A DNA stretch of 64,000 nucleotides from an uncultured Clostridia bacterium (GTDB lineage Bacteria; Bacillota; Clostridia; TANB77; CAG-508): assembly GCA_947632035.1 (NCBI GenBank), contig CANRNR010000003.1, positions 1-64,000 on the forward strand. Direction: 5' to 3'. Numbering within the stretch: position 1 is the first letter of the stretch; each line of letters starts with the position of its first letter. Below the pieces are notes generated by a model. The model made no database searches, was not told the DNA's origin, and was given only the letters and a program-made list of their open reading frames with translations. The position numbers and the translations under genes were made by a program. Positions 59,250-64,000 of this stretch are shown piece after piece.

Positions 59250-59471
59250 TTGGATAAGAATGATGCAAATTTTAACTTTTCTCCATTTATGAATTATGAT
59301 ATGGGATTTGACCCTTCAATGGCTGATAGTTCTATGTTTAACCCTGTTATGCAATACGAACAAGCATATATGTATTACAGGTATTTGACACAACAATTAG
59401 AGTATAAAATTAAATGTAAAGAATATGAAAAATTATCTGGAAATACTAGAAGTGATAGAAGGGTTGAATAA
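59250..59471 (+). CDS. small hypothetical protein with Met/Tyr-rich sequence
   Basis: 73 residues from a TTG start with a strong AAGGAGG ribosome binding site. Met/Phe/Asp-rich first half (NYDMGFDPSMADSSMFNPVM), then an amphipathic helix (QAYMYYRYLTQQLEYKIKC). Not recognised. Could be a spore-coat-associated peptide, given ylbJ upstream, but that is only context. Confidence 0.55.
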   Translation: MDKNDANFNFSPFMNYDMGFDPSMADSSMFNPVMQYEQAYMYYRYLTQQLEYKIKCKEYEKLSGNTRSDRRVE

Positions 59472-59500
59472 AAAAGCACTCTATTATTAGAGTGTTTTTT
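59471..59500 (+). terminator. terminator after the 73-residue ORF
   Basis: Arms AAAAGCACTCT and AGAGTGTTTTT around a short loop, then T residues. Confidence 0.8.
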
Positions 59501-59526
59501 AGTACTATTCACATAAATAGCTATAA

Positions 59527-61116
59527 TTATATTTCCTTTTGTAAATTTTCTTTTGAAACTTCCCTTTCTCGTGAATGTAAAATAGATTCACTTATTGCAA
59601 TTGACATAAACTTATTATATGCCTTCATTTTACTATCATCATCTTTAAATTCATCAGGAACTAGAACAGCTTGCAAATCTTCTACTGCCTTTCGCTCTTC
59701 TTCTGAAGCTTCTTTTGGAATATTAAATATTGTATCTTTATTATCTTTATTGCAATCAAATATTGTTATTTCACACAATTTTTTCATAATATCTTTATAT
59801 ACCGGAGAAATATTAAATCCATTATTCTCCATTTCTCTTAAAAAAAAGTCCATTTGCTTACCATTTGCTTTTATTGATTGTGGTTCTTTATCATCTACTA
59901 TCTTACTCTTTTCAACAAGATAAGAAGGAATATCTCCCAAACCACTATAAACTTGATTTTTAATGTCTTCTGGATTGGTAATTAAATAATTATTTCTTAA
60001 CAGCTTACTTAATGATACTATTTGATTTATAAATCCTAAAGTATTCTCATCTTCATAAAAATATGTGAAAGTATGTGGTGCTGTCTTAATTCCTTCCTTT
60101 GACATTAGTTTATAAAATTGCTTGTTACTTTCGTCATCTGACCACTCCCACATACCAACATTTTCAGCACGGTATCCTAATTGGGTTAAAAATGGTTGTG
60201 AAAATCCTTTTACATTTTCTCCTTCATAACCTAAGACATGCACTTTTGGATTAAAAATTTTTAATTGTTCAACTTCATTTTTTGGACATAAAATCCATGT
60301 ATTCTCTGATAATTCTATACTTCCTCGTGTAAAAGTATCCATAGGTGCTGCACGACCAATTTTTTCATTAGGTATATCATCAAATGGAATTAAAACGGCA
60401 TATTTGCAATCATCCCAAGAACCACGAATATGTGATGCCACCTCATCATTCATAGCCATATGAACAGTATCTCGTGCTGATTTAAAAGAGTACTCATATT
60501 GAACTCCATTTATAGTAATATTTTCTTTGTATTCTACATTAGAATCTTTTGCTGACTTTATCATATTAGATGTTGGTACATATCTGGTTTTATGAACACC
60601 TATTAATGATGACTTTGAAGAATAATCCCTTGGATGTGAAAATATACTTTTATCAGATTCAGAAAGTACAGGTTGGATTCCGTTACTCTCTAAAATTTTT
60701 ACCGCTTCTGCAGGTGTAATTCCTGTCTCATAAAGCGTTTTTGCATTTTCTATTAAACTTATTTTTTGTTTAATTTCTGTAAGTTTATCATTTATTCCTG
60801 ATGCTTCTAATTCATGTTCAACCTTTTCACTTTCTTCTTGTAATTCGCTTTTAGCATCACTAATTAATTTTGGAAGTTCAGAAAGTCTTTTAGATTGTGC
60901 TTTGAATTTTTTATAATCTTTTCTTCTTGTAACCCATTTTTCAAAAAAAGAAAAATTATCTCTTACAGTTATTCCATCTGATTGTTCCCACTCAAGTTCA
61001 AATAATTTACTACGTAGTGTATGTAGCCTATTTTTAATGTTATTTTCTTTTTCTTCATATTGTAATTTCTGATTATTTAATTCTTCTAATTTTATTTTTT
61101 TAACTTCATCTATCAT
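59527..61116 (-). CDS. large hypothetical protein with coiled coil
   Basis: 529 residues, not recognised. Residues 1-130 form charged coiled coils (MIDEVKKIKLEELNNQKLQY... ELQEESEKVEHELEASG), followed by an alpha/beta region (about 150-380) with ARDTVHMAMNDEVASH and KYAVLIPFDDIPNEKIGRAAP (in part) that suggests a cytosolic enzyme or toxin-like domain, and a helical C-terminus. No signal or membrane helix. It follows a 142-residue unknown gene by 12 bp, so the two form an operon. Ribosome binding site AAGGAAAA. Confidence 0.5.
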   Translation of the reverse strand: MIDEVKKIKLEELNNQKLQYEEKENNIKNRLHTLRSKLFELEWEQSDGITVRDNFSFFEKWVTRRKDYKKFKAQSKRLSELPKLISDAKSELQEESEKVEHELEASGINDKLTEIKQKISLIENAKTLYETGITPAEAVKILESNGIQPVLSESDKSIFSHPRDYSSKSSLIGVHKTRYVPTSNMIKSAKDSNVEYKENITINGVQYEYSFKSARDTVHMAMNDEVASHIRGSWDDCKYAVLIPFDDIPNEKIGRAAPMDTFTRGSIELSENTWILCPKNEVEQLKIFNPKVHVLGYEGENVKGFSQPFLTQLGYRAENVGMWEWSDDESNKQFYKLMSKEGIKTAPHTFTYFYEDENTLGFINQIVSLSKLLRNNYLITNPEDIKNQVYSGLGDIPSYLVEKSKIVDDKEPQSIKANGKQMDFFLREMENNGFNISPVYKDIMKKLCEITIFDCNKDNKDTIFNIPKEASEEERKAVEDLQAVLVPDEFKDDDSKMKAYNKFMSIAISESILHSREREVSKENLQKEI

Positions 61117-61128
61117 TTTTTATTTTCC

Positions 61129-61557
61129 TTAATCACTTATATATTTTATATTAATATTATAAATTCCTTTTAATTTTAAAGGATTTCTTAATATTATTCC
61201 AAATTTTTGGTAACAAGCAACTTCTTCAACATATATTTCTTTTATATAGTCATAAATGTTACCTAATATAGCATTTTCGTCTGTAAATTTTAAGTTTCTA
61301 TATGGATTTAAACTTAAATCTAATTTATTATAACCTTTTACATTTGGAATATAATCTGCCATTGTTTTTTGCTTTTGGAATATAATTAAATATTCTAACC
61401 TTCTATCATATCTTATATTAAAGTGTATTACTATTTCATTCTCTTTTCTTTCTTCTATAAAATAGCATTTTAAATTTTTTCCAAAATCATCACGAAATTT
61501 TAATGCACCTTTTTTTAGAATTTCTATTATTTTATCCACACTTTCTTGTTCATCCAT
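61129..61557 (-). CDS. hypothetical protein, partner of the downstream large ORF
   Basis: 142 residues, alpha/beta composition without recognisable family motifs (ENEIVIHFNIRYDRRLEYLIIF). Ribosome binding site GGGAG. First gene of a two-gene unit with the 529-residue protein. Confidence 0.5.
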   Translation of the reverse strand: MDEQESVDKIIEILKKGALKFRDDFGKNLKCYFIEERKENEIVIHFNIRYDRRLEYLIIFQKQKTMADYIPNVKGYNKLDLSLNPYRNLKFTDENAILGNIYDYIKEIYVEEVACYQKFGIILRNPLKLKGIYNINIKYISD

Positions 61558-61710
61558 TAGTTTTTTTCTCCCTTAAATAAATCATTTACATTATATCTTT
61601 TTATATATTTTTTTACAATAATTATTTAAAGTTTTATTCATTTTACATTAATGTATTCTAAACATTATAATATAATTTTTAAATGTAGTGCATATTAAAA
61701 ATAAAACTAA

Positions 61711-61740
61711 AAAAATACCATTCTTTTTCAGAATGGTATT
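61711..61740 (-). terminator. terminator of tRNA-Met
   Basis: Arms AATACCATTCT and AGAATGGTATT around a short loop, then seven T on the minus strand. Confidence 0.9.
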
Positions 61741-61776
61741 TGCATCTATCTGTTCTATTTTTGAATAGATACGTTT

Positions 61777-61853
61777 TGGTAGCGACGATGTGGATCGAAC
61801 ACATGACCTATCGGGTATGAACCGATCGCTCTAGCCAGCTGAGCTACGTCGCC
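61777..61853 (-). tRNA. tRNA-Met (anticodon CAU), CCA encoded
   Basis: A cloverleaf can be drawn: acceptor GGCGACG with CGTCGCT, D arm GCTCAGCTGGCTAGAGC, anticodon stem ATCGG/CCGAT with loop TTCATAC, and T arm ATGTG-TTCGATC-CACAT. Discriminator A and encoded CCA. CAT in the loop means elongator Met, unless C34 is lysidinylated to read AUA. The first acceptor pair is G-U, which is unusual. Confidence 0.92.
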
Positions 61854-61920
61854 ATATTTTTTAGATTTAAGACGCTTATTATTATATTATGTGTTTTATA
61901 GTTTGTCAAGAGAAATAAAA

Positions 61921-61943
61921 GAAAAAAGCTAAAATAGCTTTTT
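61921..61943 (-). terminator. terminator after the 89-residue ORF
   Basis: Arms GAAAAAAGCTA and TAGCTTTTTC with an AAA loop. Confidence 0.7.
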
Positions 61944-61965
61944 CTTTTATTTTTTACTTTATTAT

Positions 61966-62235
61966 TTATCTAGTCTTTTCTTCTTTTTCAGGTTCTACTT
62001 TAGATTTACTATCTTCTACAGCTTTTTCTACATCTGTTTCTACTTTTTGAATGTCAATACCAGACTTTCCACCTTTTCCAGCTTTATTACTTGTAGGTTT
62101 TTCAAATTTAACTTCTAAGTCTTCAACTCTTTTTAAAGACTCTTCTAATTCTGGCATATCACTTATATTTTTTTCTTCTACATCTGGTCCTAAAGTTACA
62201 AACCAAAAATGTAATATTTTTTCTTTAATACTCAT
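61966..62235 (-). CDS. small hypothetical acidic protein
   Basis: 89 residues. MSIKEKILHFWFVTLGPDVE then a charged, Lys/Glu-rich helix. Not recognised. Ribosome binding site AAGGAAGG. Downstream of rpoD on the same strand, gap of about 120 bp. Confidence 0.5.
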   Translation of the reverse strand: MSIKEKILHFWFVTLGPDVEEKNISDMPELEESLKRVEDLEVKFEKPTSNKAGKGGKSGIDIQKVETDVEKAVEDSKSKVEPEKEEKTR

Positions 62236-62357
62236 AATTTTCTTCTTAAAATTTCCTTCCTTAATTTTAAGAAAAACTCACCTCCATAGGTTTATTTTTC
62301 TAAACACGTATTTATTATACCACATTTAATAGGAAAAATCAAGTATTTTATGTTAAT

Positions 62358-63806
62358 TTAGTTCATATAATCCTTTAATTTCTTACTTCTGCTTGGATGC
62401 CTTAATTTTCTTAGGGCTTTTGCTTCGATTTGTCTAATTCTTTCACGAGTTACCATGAACTCTCTACCTACTTCTTCTAGTGTTCTTGCTTTTCCATCTT
62501 CTAATCCAAATCTTAATTTTAATACTTTTGCTTCTCTTGCTGTTAAAGTGTTCATAACTTCTTCTAATTGTTCACGAAGCAAAGTGTATGCTGCTGAGTC
62601 TTGTGGTGCAGGGCTGTCCTCATCTTGTATAAAATCTCCTAAGTGGCTGTCATCTTCTTCACCTATTGGTGTTTCTAGTGATACTGGGTCTTGTGCTATT
62701 TTTTGAATTTCTGTTACTTTATCTACTGGAATTTCCATTTCTGCAGCTATTTCTTCTACACTAGGCTCACGACCATTTTGTTGTAATAAATGTCTTGATA
62801 CTCTAATTAATTTATTTATAGTTTCTACCATATGAACTGGTATACGAATTGTTCTAGCTTGATCTGCGATTGCTCTTGTTATAGCTTGTCTAATCCACCA
62901 TGTTGCATAAGTACTGAATTTGTATCCTTTTGTATAATCAAATTTTTCAACTGCTTTAATTAATCCCATGTTTCCTTCTTGAATAAGGTCTAAGAATAGC
63001 ATTCCTCTACCTACATATTTTTTTGCAATACTTACTACTAATCTTAAGTTTGATTCTGTTAATTTCTTTTTTGCAGCTTCATTACCTTCTAAAATTTGTT
63101 TTGCTAAATCCAATTCCTCATCATATGTTAATAAAGATATTTTTCCAATTTCTCTTAAATACATTCTAACTGGGTCATCAAGGCTAACACCTTCAATATT
63201 AGTTAAGTCGATTTCCTCTAATTTAATGTCTTCTACATCTTGTAAATCTTCTAAATCTGGCTCCATATCACCATCATCGTCTTTTAGTGTATCCATTCCT
63301 AAATCTTCAAAAGCATCAAATACTCTATCTATTTGTTCTGGGTTAGTATCTTCTAATTCATTTGCTAATTCTCCATAAGTAATTTTTCCATTTTCTTTTG
63401 CCATTTTTAGAATCTTTTCAACTTTTTCCTTACTAACATCATCTAATTTATTTATTTTTTCTTGTTTTTCTTCCCCATCGTTTTCGCTAGCTTGCTTACT
63501 TTCGTTAGGATTTTCTTCATCCTTTTCACTACTATTGCTTTTTATATCATTTTCACTTTTTTCAACTTTTGGGCTTTTTTGAGCTTCATTGTCTTTTTTC
63601 TTTTTATCTTCTTTTACCTCATCTTTTTTGTTTTCTGCCTTTTTGTCTTCTTTTACTTCTTCTTTTTTATTTTCTACTTTTATTTCTTTCTCTTTCTTGG
63701 CTTTTTTCTTATCTTGTTCTTTTTCGTTTACTTGTTCTTCTTTATTATTTTTAAGTTTTCCGTCCTTTTTTTCTTCTATTGGACTATCTGTTTCTGTTTT
63801 TTTCAT
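62358..63806 (-). CDS. rpoD: primary sigma factor RpoD (sigma A)
   Basis: 482 residues. An unusually long Lys/Glu/Asp low-complexity extension (about 1-125, with [19 protein letters not shown]-like repeats) precedes region 1.1-like sequence, then region 1.2/2 ([49 protein letters not shown]), region 3 and region 4 ([22 protein letters not shown]). The start has a good ribosome binding site (AGGGGGT). It follows a dnaG-like gene, the usual macromolecular synthesis operon order. Confidence 0.96.
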   Translation of the reverse strand: MKKTETDSPIEEKKDGKLKNNKEEQVNEKEQDKKKAKKEKEIKVENKKEEVKEDKKAENKKDEVKEDKKKKDNEAQKSPKVEKSENDIKSNSSEKDEENPNESKQASENDGEEKQEKINKLDDVSKEKVEKILKMAKENGKITYGELANELEDTNPEQIDRVFDAFEDLGMDTLKDDDGDMEPDLEDLQDVEDIKLEEIDLTNIEGVSLDDPVRMYLREIGKISLLTYDEELDLAKQILEGNEAAKKKLTESNLRLVVSIAKKYVGRGMLFLDLIQEGNMGLIKAVEKFDYTKGYKFSTYATWWIRQAITRAIADQARTIRIPVHMVETINKLIRVSRHLLQQNGREPSVEEIAAEMEIPVDKVTEIQKIAQDPVSLETPIGEEDDSHLGDFIQDEDSPAPQDSAAYTLLREQLEEVMNTLTAREAKVLKLRFGLEDGKARTLEEVGREFMVTRERIRQIEAKALRKLRHPSRSKKLKDYMN

Positions 63807-63876
63807 TTTTGAAACCCCCTATTTATTTTGGCGTTTTTTATTTTTTTGCAATCTCTTTACAAAATTTTAATATTTT

Positions 63877-64000
63877 CTACTTAATTTTAGCTAGCTTTAA
63901 AATAATTGTGTTAAGCTCATTTTCTAGCTCTTTCATCTCATCTGCCCCTAATCCTAAGTTACTATCATCTAACTTCTTTAGTATTTCATTTCTTCTTGCA
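63877..64000 (-). CDS. dnaG: C-terminal end of a DnaG-like primase gene (partial)
   Basis: 40 codons at the window edge: RRNEILKKLDDSNLGLGADE then a charged helix ending ILKLAKIK and TAG. The helical tail and the position directly upstream of rpoD fit the helicase-binding end of DnaG, but no catalytic motif is in view. Confidence 0.6.
   Translation of the reverse strand, partial: ARRNEILKKLDDSNLGLGADEMKELENELNTIILKLAKIK

Noticed and set aside
63462-63870. Several Phe/Leu-rich plus-strand ORFs opposite rpoD
   Set aside because: Shadows of the Lys/Glu-rich N-terminal extension of RpoD.

Overview
The window is about 64 kb of very AT-rich DNA and looks like the chromosome of an endospore-forming, low-GC Clostridia-type Firmicute. 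The evidence is spoVAC/spoVAD/spoVAE, a 25-residue SpoVM, YlbJ, a SpoIIID-type regulator, the hrcA-grpE-dnaK-dnaJ order with a CIRCE operator, and a PrpC/PrkC pair. The taxon is an inference. I see no prophage, rRNA operon or CRISPR array.

Layout. 0-2.2 kb: a partial gene, a candidate stand-alone ncRNA, a barnase-like ORF, a glycosyltransferase-like ORF and an RluA-type pseudouridine synthase. 2.4-9.8 kb (minus): ftsH, a DUF1189 membrane protein, cysS and a class A penicillin-binding protein. 9.9-11.2 kb: a REP-type Y1 transposase (RAYT) bounded by inverted repeats. 11.2-16.5 kb: the HrcA-controlled chaperone operon. 16.6-22.1 kb: pyrG with a leader terminator, greA, an unknown gene and a GH18 sporulation-type glycosidase. 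22.2-26.5 kb: spoVA genes, dodecin, NfeD and an SPFH protein. 26.6-28.7 kb: rarA and ruvA. 28.9-38 kb: a secreted Thr/Gly-rich protein, rpmB, spoVM, nth, a bactofilin-like protein, rpe, prkC, prpC and rlmN. 38-50 kb: a GatD-like protein with MurT, an Rpn-family nuclease, mnmA, dtd, a kinase, an HD hydrolase, aspS, asnS and a SpoU methyltransferase. 50-64 kb: mfd, a toxin-antitoxin remnant, the SpoIIID-type gene, a P-type ATPase, ylbJ, two unknown genes, tRNA-Met, rpoD and the end of a dnaG-like gene.

The most unusual observation is recoding. Five housekeeping genes (rarA, prkC, prpC, mfd, mnmA) are each broken by exactly one extra base, and in all five it is a C directly before a conserved glycine codon GGA. 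The zero-frame codon at the break is therefore always CGG followed by A. My by-eye scan found no other in-frame CGG in the window except in two genes of foreign-looking composition (the SpoIIID-type gene and the Thr-rich secreted protein). This is what one would expect if CGG has no efficient tRNA, so that the ribosome skips the C and reads GGA (+1 frameshift at C-GGA). Removing the C restores textbook family sequence in each case.

The second system is a RAYT with three paired inverted REP-like ends (2.2-2.4, 9.9-11.2 and 49.1-49.5 kb). One pair holds the transposase and two are non-coding. Five of the six ends overlap the stop codon of a neighbouring gene.
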